From Streptomyces hygroscopicus subsp. hygroscopicus (GTDB lineage Bacteria > Actinomycetota > Actinomycetes > Streptomycetales > Streptomycetaceae), in assembly GCF_030269125.1 (NCBI RefSeq), contig NZ_BSSM01000022.1, positions 1-64,000 on the forward strand: a DNA stretch of 64,000 nucleotides, in the 5' to 3' direction. Numbering within the stretch: position 1 is the stretch's first letter; every line of letters starts with the position of its first letter. The notes under the pieces were generated by a model. The model did not search any database and was not told the DNA's origin. It saw nothing but the letters and a program-made list of their open reading frames with translations. Of this stretch, positions 7,775 to 16,434 are shown one piece after another. The translations under genes were made by a program, and so were the position numbers.

Positions 7775-9163
7775 TCAGGGGGTGGTGGGGTCGAGCCATT
7801 CGCCGGTGGCGGAGCCGAAGCGGCCGGCCGCGTGGTCGAAGATGATCTCGCCGCGGCGGACGGTGATCTCGGGGCGGCCGGTGAGGGTCCAGCCTTCGTA
7901 GGCGGACCAGCCGCATTTGGAGCGGATGGTGTCGGGGGTCGGGCACCAGGTGGCGTCGGTGTCGAGGACGACGAGGTCGGCGTCGTGGCCGGGTGCGATG
8001 CGGCCTTTGCGGGCGGCGAGGCCGAAGAGTTCGGCGGGGCGGGCGGCACAGGCGGTGGCGACGAGGGTGAGGAGGTCGTCCAAGGGGTGGTCGGGCAGGC
8101 GGCGGCGCAGGCCGGTGAGGAGGACGGGCAGCAGTTCCTGGACGCCGGGCAGGCCGGGGGGTGCGTCGGCCGGCGGGCGGGTCTTCTCCTCGATGGTGTG
8201 GGGGGCGTGGTCGGAGCCGATGGTGGCCAGTTCGCCGGTGGTCAGGGCGTGCCAGAGGCGGTCCTGGTCGGCCTGGGTGCGGATGGCGGGGCTGATGCGG
8301 GTGCGGGCGCCGGTGCGCCGGGTGTCGTGGTGGGTGAAGGAGAGATGGTGGGGGGTGGTTTCGAAGGTGACGGGCAGGCCGGCGTGGTGGGCGGCGGCGA
8401 GCAGGTCGCATTCCTCGGCGGAGGAGACGTGCAGGATGTGGGCGCGGGTGCCGTGGGCGCGTACGAGGTCGAGGACGCGGGCGACGGCGATGAGGGCGCC
8501 GCTGCGGGGGCGGTGCGTCTCGTAGTCGCGGTAGGTGCGGGGGGTGCCGAGGTAGTCGTCGAGGAGGCGGAAGACGGTGTTGTCCTCGGCGTGCAGGACG
8601 ACGCGCAGGTCGCGGTCGGCGGCGACGGCGAAGATCCGGTCGAGGGTGGCGGGGTCGTGGATGACGTCGGGGGCGGTGTGGTGGCCGGCCATGAAGACCT
8701 TGACGGAGGTGGCGATGCGCGGGTCGAGGTCGGCGAGTTCGCCGAGGGTGTGGGGGGCGACGCCCATGTGGAAACGGTAGTCGACGAGGGAGGTGCCCTT
8801 GATGAGGTCGGCCTTGGCGTGGGCGGCCTGGGTGCTGTGCAGGGGTGGGCGGGTGTTGGGCATGTCGATGACGGTGGTCACGCCGCCGGCCGCGGCGGCT
8901 CTGCTGCCGTGGGCCCAGTCCTCCTTGTGGGTCAGGCCGGGCGTGCGGAAGTGGACGTGGGAGTCGATGAGTCCGGGCAGGACGTGGCGGCCGGCGGCCT
9001 GGATGCGGGTGGCGGCCCGGGTGGGGGTGTGGGGTGGGAGGAGGGCGGCGATGCGGCCGGCGTGGACGGCGACGGTCGCGGCGCGTACGCCGTCGGGGGT
9101 GACGAGGCGGCCGCCTTCGATGACGAGGTCGTAGGGCCGCGGGTGCGCGGTGGTCAGTTCCAT
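7775..9163 (-). CDS. Dihydroorotase/hydantoinase-type cyclic amidohydrolase
   Basis: A 462-aa TIM-barrel amidohydrolase that hydrolyses, or in reverse closes, cyclic amides or ureides. The metal ligands are visible: DSHVHFRTPG (HxH), the likely carboxylated Lys in SVKVFMAG, His in VLHAEDN, His in ILHVSSAEE and the Asp in IGSDHAPHT. The KEDWAHGSRAAAAGGVTTVIDMPNT segment is closest to class I dihydroorotase and allantoinase. As the last gene of a 13-gene operon next to a glutamine amidotransferase-type enzyme, it may cyclise an amide or ureide, although a housekeeping role cannot be excluded. The ATG overlaps the preceding acyl-CoA dehydrogenase gene by 10 bases. Confidence 0.85.
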   Translation of the reverse strand: MELTTAHPRPYDLVIEGGRLVTPDGVRAATVAVHAGRIAALLPPHTPTRAATRIQAAGRHVLPGLIDSHVHFRTPGLTHKEDWAHGSRAAAAGGVTTVIDMPNTRPPLHSTQAAHAKADLIKGTSLVDYRFHMGVAPHTLGELADLDPRIATSVKVFMAGHHTAPDVIHDPATLDRIFAVAADRDLRVVLHAEDNTVFRLLDDYLGTPRTYRDYETHRPRSGALIAVARVLDLVRAHGTRAHILHVSSAEECDLLAAAHHAGLPVTFETTPHHLSFTHHDTRRTGARTRISPAIRTQADQDRLWHALTTGELATIGSDHAPHTIEEKTRPPADAPPGLPGVQELLPVLLTGLRRRLPDHPLDDLLTLVATACAARPAELFGLAARKGRIAPGHDADLVVLDTDATWCPTPDTIRSKCGWSAYEGWTLTGRPEITVRRGEIIFDHAAGRFGSATGEWLDPTTP

Positions 9164-10290
9164 GGGGTGGTCACCAGCTCTCGGCACAGGTCGTTGGTGG
9201 GGCCCATCAGGGCGACGGCGCGGGCGTCGCGGCTGATCCGGTTCACGGGGTGGCCGCGCAGGAAGGCGGCGCTGCCGATGAGGCGCTGGGCCTCCAGGCA
9301 GGCTTCTTCGGCGAGGGCGGAGGCGGCGAGTTTGCTGTGCAGGGTGAGTGTTCCGGGGTCGGGGCTGTCGCGGCGGCCGGCGCTGTCGACGATGGCGCGG
9401 GCCTGGGCGACGCGGGCGGCGAGGTCGGCGAGGCGGTGGCGTACGGCCTGGGGGGTGGGTCCGCCGTGTTTGCGGGTGTGGGCGCAGGCGAGCCGGTAGG
9501 CGGATTCGGCGATGCCGACGGCGACCGCGCCGAGGCTCGCGCCGGTCTCGCGGACGCCGCGGATGATGTCGGCGGCCTTGCCCTCGGGGCCGAGGACGGC
9601 GTCGTCGGGGACGGTGCAGGCGCGTAGTTCGACGGTGCCGGTGGCGGAGGCGCGCATGCCGACGAGGTCCATGCTCGCGTGGGCGGTGAGGCCGGGGCGG
9701 TCGGCCTCGACGAGGAAGAAGGTCTGTCCGTCGCTGCCGTAGGCGGTGTCGGTGCGGGAGGGGGGTGCGCTCTGGGCGAGGACGAGGTAGAGGTCGGCCA
9801 GTCCGGCGCCGGTGGTGAACGCCTTGGTGCCGTCCAGGCGCCAGCCGCCGGGGACGCGGACGGCCGTGGTGCGGATGGTGCGTTTGTCGGCGCCGGCGCC
9901 TTGTTCGCTCCAGGCGGAGGCGGCGAGCCAGCGGCCGTCGGCGAGGCGGGGCAGGCAGCGTTCGCGTTGTCCGGCTGTCGCCCATTCGGTGATGCGGGTG
10001 CTGACGGCCCAGTGCTGGAACAGGATGATCGCCACCGACGGGTCGGCCTCGGCGATCAGTTCGGTCAGGCGGTTGACCAGCGGGGCGCCGCCGTCGTGGC
10101 CGCCGTGTTCGCAGGGGATCGCGGTGGCCAGGATGCCGCTGGTGCGCAGGGCGTCCAGGACGGGGGCGGGCAGGCGCGCGTGGTGGTCGGCTTCGGCGGC
10201 GTGGGTTTGCAGGGTGGTGAGCAGGTCGGCGTAGCGGGCGGCGAGGCGAGGGCGTGGGGCGAGGGCGTTCAAGTCCGTGGCGGCAGGCAC
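9154..10290 (-). CDS. Acyl-CoA dehydrogenase-family flavoprotein
   Basis: A 378-aa protein with the three-part acyl-CoA dehydrogenase fold: an N-terminal helical domain (residues 1-115), a beta domain with WLAASAWSEQGAGADKRTIRTTAVRVPGGWRLDGTKAFTTG (read in pieces, about 130-175), and a C-terminal helical domain from about 225. It would use FAD to introduce a double bond, or act as a hydroxylase-like member. The GTG start overlaps the end of the PrpF gene by 22 bases. In secondary-metabolite loci such enzymes desaturate carboxylic precursors. The substrate here may be a citrate-derived or amino-acid-derived acid, which is inference. Confidence 0.85.
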   Translation of the reverse strand: MPAATDLNALAPRPRLAARYADLLTTLQTHAAEADHHARLPAPVLDALRTSGILATAIPCEHGGHDGGAPLVNRLTELIAEADPSVAIILFQHWAVSTRITEWATAGQRERCLPRLADGRWLAASAWSEQGAGADKRTIRTTAVRVPGGWRLDGTKAFTTGAGLADLYLVLAQSAPPSRTDTAYGSDGQTFFLVEADRPGLTAHASMDLVGMRASATGTVELRACTVPDDAVLGPEGKAADIIRGVRETGASLGAVAVGIAESAYRLACAHTRKHGGPTPQAVRHRLADLAARVAQARAIVDSAGRRDSPDPGTLTLHSKLAASALAEEACLEAQRLIGSAAFLRGHPVNRISRDARAVALMGPTNDLCRELVTTPWN

Positions 10291-11318
10291 AGGTCGGCCT
10301 CCTTGGGTGTCTCGTGGAGGGCGGTGGGGATGGGGAGCGGGCCGGTGAGGATGCGGGCGCGTTTGCCGTGCACGCTGGTGCGGGTGAGGGCGGGGCCGGC
10401 GGGGGTGTCGGTGGTGGTCACGGTGACGGTCCGGGGGCCTCCGGGGGATTGCAGTTCGATACGGCGTGCGTGCCGGCCGGCGGGCTCGTGGTGGGGGGCG
10501 AGCCGGGCGGGGAGGGTGCCGGGGAGGGTGACGGCGACGCCCAGGCAGACGGCGCCGGTCAGGGCGAGGGTGGGGTGCCAGGCGGGTACCGACAGGGCCC
10601 GGACGGCGAGGGGGCCGGGTCCGTAGGCGCCGATGGCGGCGATCTTGGGGAAGGCGCCGGTGGGGGGATGGCCGAGGAGTTCGGCCGCCGCGGCGCGCAG
10701 GGCGCGCAGTTCTCCGAGGGCGCTCTCGCCGGCGGTGAAGAGGGCGGGGCGGTCGGGCAGGTCCAGGTCCCGGGCGTCGACGAAGACGTAGGGGTTGCCC
10801 GCGGTGACGAGGGAGGCGCGCAGCGTGCGGGGGCCGGCGGTGAGTTCGTCCACCGGGTTGCCGGTCGGCAGGAGGCTGTCGAGGAGCGGGGCGGGGGTGT
10901 GGACGAAGTGGAGGCTCATCTCGGTCTCGTGGTGCGGGCCGCGGTCGGTCTCGCAGACGACGTGGGCGTCGTTGTTGGTGACGTGCACCCGGACCGGTTC
11001 GCCCGGTGTGAGGGAGGTGAGGCCCTGGTTCCCGGCGACGAGGGTGGCGCAGGCGAGGGAGTGGCCGCAGTTGCCCTCGGTGTCGAAGCCGTCGCCGGGC
11101 AGGCACTGGACGAAGCGGAACTCCAGGTCGGCCAGCGGGTGGCGGGAGGGGGCCACGAAGGCGATCTTCATGATGTGGGTGCGGCCGGTGCGGATGAGCC
11201 AGTCCCGTGCGGCCGTGAGTGCGGCGCGCAGGGCCGGTCCGTCGTCGAGGGGGGTGCTGGTGGGCAGGACGAGGGTGGGGCAGGGGGCGCCTTCGGCTTG
11301 TGCGAGGTATCCGATCAC
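10269..11318 (-). CDS. PrpF-family aconitate/methylaconitate isomerase-like protein
   Basis: A 349-aa member of the PrpF (DUF453) family, diaminopimelate-epimerase fold. Known members shift the double bond of aconitate, 2-methylaconitate or 3-methylitaconate. The segment EGNCGHSLACATLVAG (about residues 88-103) contains the catalytic Cys of the first half-barrel, and TAGNPYVFVDARDL is the family's second conserved strand. GTG at 11318 overlaps the asparagine synthase stop. Its presence with a PrpD-family protein and a citrate synthase elsewhere in the same locus is the main reason to propose aconitate-type chemistry for the pathway. Confidence 0.85.
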   Translation of the reverse strand: MIGYLAQAEGAPCPTLVLPTSTPLDDGPALRAALTAARDWLIRTGRTHIMKIAFVAPSRHPLADLEFRFVQCLPGDGFDTEGNCGHSLACATLVAGNQGLTSLTPGEPVRVHVTNNDAHVVCETDRGPHHETEMSLHFVHTPAPLLDSLLPTGNPVDELTAGPRTLRASLVTAGNPYVFVDARDLDLPDRPALFTAGESALGELRALRAAAAELLGHPPTGAFPKIAAIGAYGPGPLAVRALSVPAWHPTLALTGAVCLGVAVTLPGTLPARLAPHHEPAGRHARRIELQSPGGPRTVTVTTTDTPAGPALTRTSVHGKRARILTGPLPIPTALHETPKEADLCLPPRT

Positions 11319-13201
11319 CCGGTGGTCTCCTGGTCGGCCGGCCTGCCCGCGCCCGCCACCGCCGCCACGCCCGCGCCCGCGCCCGCGCCTGTGGTGGTGT
11401 CCGTTCCGGTGGTGGTGTCCGTGCCGGGGGTGGTGAGGAAGCGGTCGAGCCACAGCTGGTGGACCAGCAGCGCCCAGATCGCCAGTGCCGTCCGGTTGGA
11501 GGGCCGTTCGGCCTGCTCGGTGAACAGCCGCTGGACGCGGGCGGGTTCGAGTCGGCCGTCCTGGCGCAGGCGGGTGGTGGACAGGGTGTCGCGGGCGTGG
11601 GTGAACAGGGGTGTGCCGGGGCGGAGCATGGCGGTCACGGGCAGGGTGAAGGGCTGTTTGGGGCGGTCGAGGACCGCGCGGGGCAGCAGGTTGCCGGCAG
11701 CGGTGTGCAGGACGTGTTTGCCGCGCCGCGCGGTGACTTTCAGGGCGGCGGGCAGGGCGCGGGCGTACTGCTGGACGGTGGGCTGGCAGTAGGGCAGGCG
11801 TACTTCGACGGCGGCGGCCATGGACATGTGGTCGACGCGCCGCAGGTGGTAGGCGGGCATGCGGGTGCCCGTCTCGAATTCCGTGAGGGTGTGCAGGCGT
11901 TCGCCGTCGCCGGCGCGGAGGCGGCGGGCCAGGCGCTGGGTGGCGGGGCCGCGGTCGTGGACGAAGGCCCGGTAGTCGGCGCGGTACAGCTCTTCGCGCA
12001 GTGCCTGGGGGACGGCGGCCAGGGCGTCGGCGTAGCCGTCGGCCCAGGGGTGGTGCGCGGGTGCGCGCAGGGCGTGGGTGACGCGGTCGTAGCCGGCGAA
12101 GAGTTCGTCGGCGGCGTCGCCGGTGAGGGCGACGGTGAAGCCGGCGTCGCGGATCTGGCGGAAGAGGGCGAGGGAGGAGAGGGTGATCGGGTCGGCGTTG
12201 GGCTGTCCGAGGTGGCGTACGACGTCGGGCAGCAGGTCGGGGAAGGCGGCGGGGTCGATCTCGACCTCGTGGTGGTGGGCGCCGATGCGGTGGGCGACCT
12301 GGCGGGCGAAGTGCCGTTCGTCGCCGGGCCAGGGGCCGCCCTTGTAGCCGATGGTGAAGGTGTGCAGGGCGGGGTGGGCTTCGGCGGCGAGGGCGGCGAT
12401 CAGGCTGGAGTCCAGGCCGCCGCTGACGACGGCGGCGACGGGGACGTCGGCGCGCAGCAGGCGGTGTACCTGGTGGCGCAGCCGGGTCAGCAGGTCGGCG
12501 GCGGCGTCGGGCAGGGGGATGTCGAGGGGGTCGGGGGTGGTGGTGCGGCGGATGAGGCGGGGGCGGGTGGTGGGGGTGGCGACGAGGGTGCTCGCCGGGG
12601 GCATGACGTGGATGTCCTCGAACATGGTCTGCTCGCCGAAGGGGGTCTTGGTGGCGAGGTACTCCTCCAGGCCCGGTTCCCACACCCGCGCGGTGACCTG
12701 GTCGAAGGCGAGCAGGGCGGGCAGTTCGGAGGCGAAGGTGACGCGTCCGGTGCGGGGGTCGTGCTGGTAGTAGAGGGGTTTCATGCCCATGTCGTCGACG
12801 GCGAGGACGAGGGTGGGCTCGTGGCGGGTGTCGACGACGGCGATGGCGTACATGCCGTCGAGGTGGTCGGTGAAGGCGGTTCCGTACTCGGCGTAGAGGG
12901 CGGGCAGGACGGAGCCGTCGCAGTGGTCGGGGATGTGGTGGCCGCGGGCGCGCAGGCGGGTGCGCAGGTCGGTGTGGTTGTAGATCTCGCCGTTGAAGAC
13001 GACGGTGATGTGGGGGCCGAGCCGGTAGGGCTGGGCGCCGCCGTGGGGGTCCATGACGGCGAGGCGGTTGCTGCCGAGCGCCCAGGCGGGCCCCGTCGCG
13101 TTCGTCTGGGCGTCGGGGCCGCCGTGGTGCTGGGCCGCGGAGGCGGCGGTCAGCTCGTGCGGGTGGGTGGGGGTGTTGAACTGTCCGTGGATGCGGCACA
13201 T
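11315..13201 (-). CDS. Glutamine-hydrolysing asparagine synthase-type amidotransferase
   Basis: A 628-aa AsnB-class enzyme. The mature N-terminus begins with Cys2 (MCRIHGQF), the glutaminase nucleophile. The synthetase domain has the PP-loop VSGGLDSSLIAAL at about residues 257-269. It activates a carboxylate as an acyl-AMP and transfers ammonia from glutamine to give an amide. In natural-product loci this family makes amide groups, glutarimides or lactams. It is embedded in the biosynthetic operon, eight bases from the upstream cupin gene and overlapping the PrpF gene, so amidation of a pathway acid is more likely than asparagine supply. Confidence 0.9.
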   Translation of the reverse strand: MCRIHGQFNTPTHPHELTAASAAQHHGGPDAQTNATGPAWALGSNRLAVMDPHGGAQPYRLGPHITVVFNGEIYNHTDLRTRLRARGHHIPDHCDGSVLPALYAEYGTAFTDHLDGMYAIAVVDTRHEPTLVLAVDDMGMKPLYYQHDPRTGRVTFASELPALLAFDQVTARVWEPGLEEYLATKTPFGEQTMFEDIHVMPPASTLVATPTTRPRLIRRTTTPDPLDIPLPDAAADLLTRLRHQVHRLLRADVPVAAVVSGGLDSSLIAALAAEAHPALHTFTIGYKGGPWPGDERHFARQVAHRIGAHHHEVEIDPAAFPDLLPDVVRHLGQPNADPITLSSLALFRQIRDAGFTVALTGDAADELFAGYDRVTHALRAPAHHPWADGYADALAAVPQALREELYRADYRAFVHDRGPATQRLARRLRAGDGERLHTLTEFETGTRMPAYHLRRVDHMSMAAAVEVRLPYCQPTVQQYARALPAALKVTARRGKHVLHTAAGNLLPRAVLDRPKQPFTLPVTAMLRPGTPLFTHARDTLSTTRLRQDGRLEPARVQRLFTEQAERPSNRTALAIWALLVHQLWLDRFLTTPGTDTTTGTDTTTGAGAGAGVAAVAGAGRPADQETTG

Positions 13202-13208
13202 GGGCCGG

Positions 13209-14024
13209 TCACCGGACTTCGCCGGACACGCGGGCCCGGTCGTAGAGGACGGGGTCGAAGGGGGTGGGTCCGCCGCAGGTGACGAACCGGTCGGCGGGGT
13301 GGGTGTCGGGCAGTCGGGTGCCGTGCGGGACGCCGGGCCGGGCGAAGAGGATGTCGCCGGCGGCCGCGTCGATCCAGCGGTCGTGGAGGTAGAGCTGGCC
13401 GCTGCCCTCGAAGGCGATGAACGCTTCTTCGCTGTCGGGGTGGACGTGGACGTTGAAGTACTCGCCGGGGCGCATCATGCCGCAGTGCAGGCACAGCTGG
13501 GGTGTGCCGGTGCCCGGCCAGAACACGAAGTTCATGGTGGCGGTGCGTTCGCTGGCCGCGCTGTGGCCGGTGCCGGAGAATCCGGTCAGCTGTGTCTCGT
13601 CGTTGTCGAGGCTGCTGAATCTGCGGGGTGCGGTGCCGTGGCGGCGGCCGGGCAGCAGGTGTGAGCGCCAGAGGTAGGCGACGAGTTCCCCGTCGTCGGA
13701 CGCGGTCAGCGCGCAAGGGTCGCCGGTGGGGGCGTAGAGGGCGCCGCCCCGGGCGAGGGGGGCGTGCCGGGGGCCGGAGCGGCCGTGGCCGTGGCCGGCG
13801 AAGACGACGGCCACGTTCTCCTCCTGCGCCGTGTGGGGTGGCTGCCAGGTGGCGCCCGCGGGGATGCGGACGACGTCGAGGCGGATCGTTTCGGCGCCGA
13901 GGTGCGGTCCGACGGCCTCGGCGACCTGGCAGGGCCCGGCGGGGCGGAAGAGCAGGTCCTGGGCTTTGAGGACGGCTCCGTGGACGGGGTGCCCGGCGGT
14001 CGGCCGGGTGGCGGGGCTAGTCAT
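13209..14024 (-). CDS. Bicupin protein, copy 1
   Basis: A 271-aa protein of two cupin domains. The C-terminal cupin has NVHVHPDSEEAF (HxH and E metal ligands, about residues 181-192) and PGVPHG (the second His). The N-terminal cupin, with VRIPAGATWQPPHTAQEENVAV in two pieces, has fewer clear ligands. It aligns along its whole length with the second bicupin at 14290-15087, so the two are diverged duplicates. ATG 14024 was chosen because it overlaps the tautomerase stop by eight bases; an upstream ATG at 14072 would overlap more. Bicupins include oxidases, isomerases and ureidoglycine aminohydrolase; the reaction here is unknown. Confidence 0.8.
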   Translation of the reverse strand: MTSPATRPTAGHPVHGAVLKAQDLLFRPAGPCQVAEAVGPHLGAETIRLDVVRIPAGATWQPPHTAQEENVAVVFAGHGHGRSGPRHAPLARGGALYAPTGDPCALTASDDGELVAYLWRSHLLPGRRHGTAPRRFSSLDNDETQLTGFSGTGHSAASERTATMNFVFWPGTGTPQLCLHCGMMRPGEYFNVHVHPDSEEAFIAFEGSGQLYLHDRWIDAAAGDILFARPGVPHGTRLPDTHPADRFVTCGGPTPFDPVLYDRARVSGEVR

Positions 14025-14202
14025 GGTCGGCGAGACGGCCGCCGGTGGCCCAGTGGGAGCGTTCGACGTCACGGACGATGACGGTGACGGCCTGCACGGG
14101 GCAGTTCGCGATCCGTGCGACCGTCTGCGACACCTCCTCGACCAGTTCCTTGCGGGCGTCGTCTTGCTGGCCGGCCCACCAGTCGACGGTGACCACGGGC
14201 AT
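14017..14202 (-). CDS. 4-oxalocrotonate tautomerase-like small enzyme
   Basis: A 61-aa protein of the tautomerase superfamily. Pro follows the initiator Met (MPVVTVDWWAGQ), the catalytic N-terminal proline once Met is removed. A long helix (DARKELVEEVSQTVARIAN) and the strand AVTVIVRDV match the 4-OT fold. It would move protons in an enol/keto pair or act as a dehalogenase- or hydratase-like member. It lies between the two bicupin copies, which suggests the three act on the same intermediate. The short length is normal for the family. Confidence 0.85.
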   Translation of the reverse strand: MPVVTVDWWAGQQDDARKELVEEVSQTVARIANCPVQAVTVIVRDVERSHWATGGRLADHD

Positions 14203-14289
14203 GAGGGCTCTCCTTGTCGTGAACGGTCGTGAAAGGTCGCGAGCGGTCGTGAGGGGTTGTTCGTGCGGTGGGGGTTGGTGGTGCGGGGG

Positions 14290-15087
14290 TCAGACGACGT
14301 CGGCGGGCAGGCCGGCCGAGCGGTAGAGGGCGGGGTCGTAGGGCACGGGCCCGCCGACCGAGATGAACCGGGCGTGCTCGTCTGGGCCCTCGGGGTGGCG
14401 GGTGCCGTGCAGGACTCCGGCGCGGGCGAAGACGCCGTCGCCGGGGCTCATGTCGAACCACTGGTCGCCGAGGAAGAACTGGCCCTGGCCGTGCAGGGCG
14501 AACAGGGCGTCCTCCGCGCCGGGGTGGCCGTGGATGTTGAACGTGTGGCCGGGGGCGGCGACGCCGGTGTTCACGCACAGGTAGGCGCAGCCGTTGCCGG
14601 GCCAGTGCGGGAAGTTCATGTAGGCGCGCTGTTCGCTGCCGACGGGGGCGATCTCCCCGGTCCCGGCGAAGTCCCTGATCCCGGCGGTGGTGTCGTGCAC
14701 CGTGTTGAACAGGGTGGGTGCGGTGCCGCGGGGGGCGTCGTCGGGGAGGTCGCCGCGCCAGAAGTAGACGGTCAGTTCGTCGTCGTCGGCGGTGAAGGAG
14801 AGGGGGTGCCCGGTGGGTGCGTAGGCGGTGGAGCCCTTCTCCACGGCGTGGGTGCGGGTGCCGATGCGGGCGGTGCCCTTTCCGGTGAAGACGACCGCGG
14901 TCACTTCCTGGCCGGTGTAGGCGGCGGGTTCCCAGCGGGCGCCGGCGGGGATGCGGACGACGTCGACGCGGACGAAGGCGGCGCCGGTGTGGGGGCCGAC
15001 GGGGCGGCTCACCAGGACCCCGTCCACTTTGTCGAACTCCAGTTCGCTGCCGCGGATGAGGATGCCGTAGTCCTTGTAGGCGCTCAT
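14290..15087 (-). CDS. Bicupin protein, copy 2
   Basis: A 265-aa two-cupin protein. The C-terminal cupin reads NIHGHPGAEDALFAL (HGH plus acidic residue, about residues 170-184) and AGVLHG. Family-wide matches to the first bicupin include VDVVRIPAGA, YAPTG, GTAP, GTG, MNF and GGP-PYDP-LY. It is the larger-spaced neighbour of the tautomerase (87 bases). No secretion signal is seen, so it should be cytoplasmic. Function is unknown; oxidation, isomerisation or aminohydrolysis are all possible for bicupins. Confidence 0.8.
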   Translation of the reverse strand: MSAYKDYGILIRGSELEFDKVDGVLVSRPVGPHTGAAFVRVDVVRIPAGARWEPAAYTGQEVTAVVFTGKGTARIGTRTHAVEKGSTAYAPTGHPLSFTADDDELTVYFWRGDLPDDAPRGTAPTLFNTVHDTTAGIRDFAGTGEIAPVGSEQRAYMNFPHWPGNGCAYLCVNTGVAAPGHTFNIHGHPGAEDALFALHGQGQFFLGDQWFDMSPGDGVFARAGVLHGTRHPEGPDEHARFISVGGPVPYDPALYRSAGLPADVV

Positions 15088-15178
15088 GTGCTTCTCCTTC
15101 GCAGGGGCTGGTCCGGTTGGCGGGGGATGGTCCGGTTCGTGGGGGCGGGGCGTCGGGGGCGGATGCGCCGGGGCGGGT

Positions 15179-16378
15179 TCAGGGGGCGACGGGTTCGGCG
15201 AGGCGGCGGGTGAGGACGTCGGCGTGGGCGTGGGGGGCGGCGGTCAGCATGCGGTCGAGGGCGGGCAGCAGTCCTTCGCCGTGGGTGGCGAGGTAGAGGG
15301 GGAAGGAGGGACGGGCGCCCGCTTCCCGCAGCTCGGCGAGGAGGGGGGCGGGTAGGGGGGCGACGGTGTCGAGGCTGACCGCGGACATCCCGAGGAACTG
15401 CGGGAAGGGCTCCTTCTCGCCGATGCGGTCGAGGAAGGGGGCGAGGACGTCGGCCATGGCGGCCTCGTAGCCGGCCATCCGTTCGGTGCCGATGGTGGCG
15501 CTGAGTCCGAGCCGGTAGGAGTGCCACAGGTTGAGGTAGTTGGGGCAGATCAGGGTGGTGCGTACGTCGTGCGGGTCGGGGGCGGGCAGCCGGGCGGCCT
15601 CGGCGCGGTCCGCTTCGCGCAGTTCCAGGTCGTCGCCGATCACGCGGAGGGTGAGCTGGTGGTCGTACATCGCCTCCCGCCACAGCGGCAGTGAGGCCGC
15701 GGTCAGGGAGTGGACGTTCATCAGGTCGAGGGGGATCTCCACGGTGGCGTCGGGGAGGTGGAGGCCGGCGCGGCGTTCCAGGGCGAGGCGGTAGAGCATG
15801 GCGAAGTAGGCGTAGTTGGTGGCGTGCTTCGCCAGGTTCAGGGCCTCGCTGTCGGCGGCGGTCATGCCGTCTTCGCGGGGGTCGATGGGGGGGACGGGCT
15901 GGGCGAGGAGGATCTGGTGTTTGAAGCGGGGCTGTTTGCTGAAGAGGGGAACGCGGACCAGGCGGCCGCGGTCGTCGCAGCGCCACCACACGTGGGGTTT
16001 CCAGCGGTTGTCGCTGAGGTTGTTGTGGGTCAGCAGGGTGCGCAGGTGGCTGGCTCCGGCGGCGTCGGTGCCGGTGCGTCCCCGGGTCATCAGGCGCAGG
16101 CAGAACCAGGGGAAGGTGAGCATCGGCGCGAACGCGTTCATCGCGACGTGGGTGGAGCTGTGCACCACCATGGGCGAGGTGACGAACCGGTGGAGGGAGG
16201 CGTCGTCCCAGCCCAGCAGCCGTCTCATCCGCTCGCGTTCGGCCGGGGGGGCGTGGTGGACGCGGTCCTCGCAGGAGCGGACGAAGTCCGCCAGGTGCTG
16301 GCGGCGCCGGCGTACCTCGCTGCCGGGCGCGCCCGCCGGGCGGAAGGCGGCCAGGGTGTCGCGGAGGGTGGGAGGCAT
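15179..16378 (-). CDS. Unrecognised 399-aa biosynthetic-operon protein
   Basis: No family is recognised. The protein is soluble-looking, with few hydrophobic runs, many aromatic residues and several His/Trp clusters: SPMVVHSSTHVAMNAFAP at about 88-105, LTHNNLSDNRWKPHVWWRCDD at about 135-155, LNLAKHATNYAYFAMLYRLAL at about 200-220. The Asn/His-rich pattern could be metal- or cofactor-binding, but no known motif matches. It lies between the first MFS exporter and the second bicupin, so it is probably a pathway enzyme. It is the best candidate here for a new enzyme family. The ATG at 16378 is preceded by GGGAACCC rather than a strong ribosome site. Confidence 0.65.
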   Translation of the reverse strand: MPPTLRDTLAAFRPAGAPGSEVRRRRQHLADFVRSCEDRVHHAPPAERERMRRLLGWDDASLHRFVTSPMVVHSSTHVAMNAFAPMLTFPWFCLRLMTRGRTGTDAAGASHLRTLLTHNNLSDNRWKPHVWWRCDDRGRLVRVPLFSKQPRFKHQILLAQPVPPIDPREDGMTAADSEALNLAKHATNYAYFAMLYRLALERRAGLHLPDATVEIPLDLMNVHSLTAASLPLWREAMYDHQLTLRVIGDDLELREADRAEAARLPAPDPHDVRTTLICPNYLNLWHSYRLGLSATIGTERMAGYEAAMADVLAPFLDRIGEKEPFPQFLGMSAVSLDTVAPLPAPLLAELREAGARPSFPLYLATHGEGLLPALDRMLTAAPHAHADVLTRRLAEPVAP

Positions 16379-16434
16379 GCGGGAACCCTTCGGGTGTGGT
16401 GGTACCGGAGCGTTCACGGGCGGGCGGGACGGTG

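Noticed and set aside
7652..13664. Several long Gly/Val/Ala-rich plus-strand frames across 7.6-13.6 kb
   Set aside because: They are antisense shadows of the amidohydrolase, acyl-CoA dehydrogenase, PrpF and asparagine synthase genes, which carry clear catalytic motifs on the minus strand.
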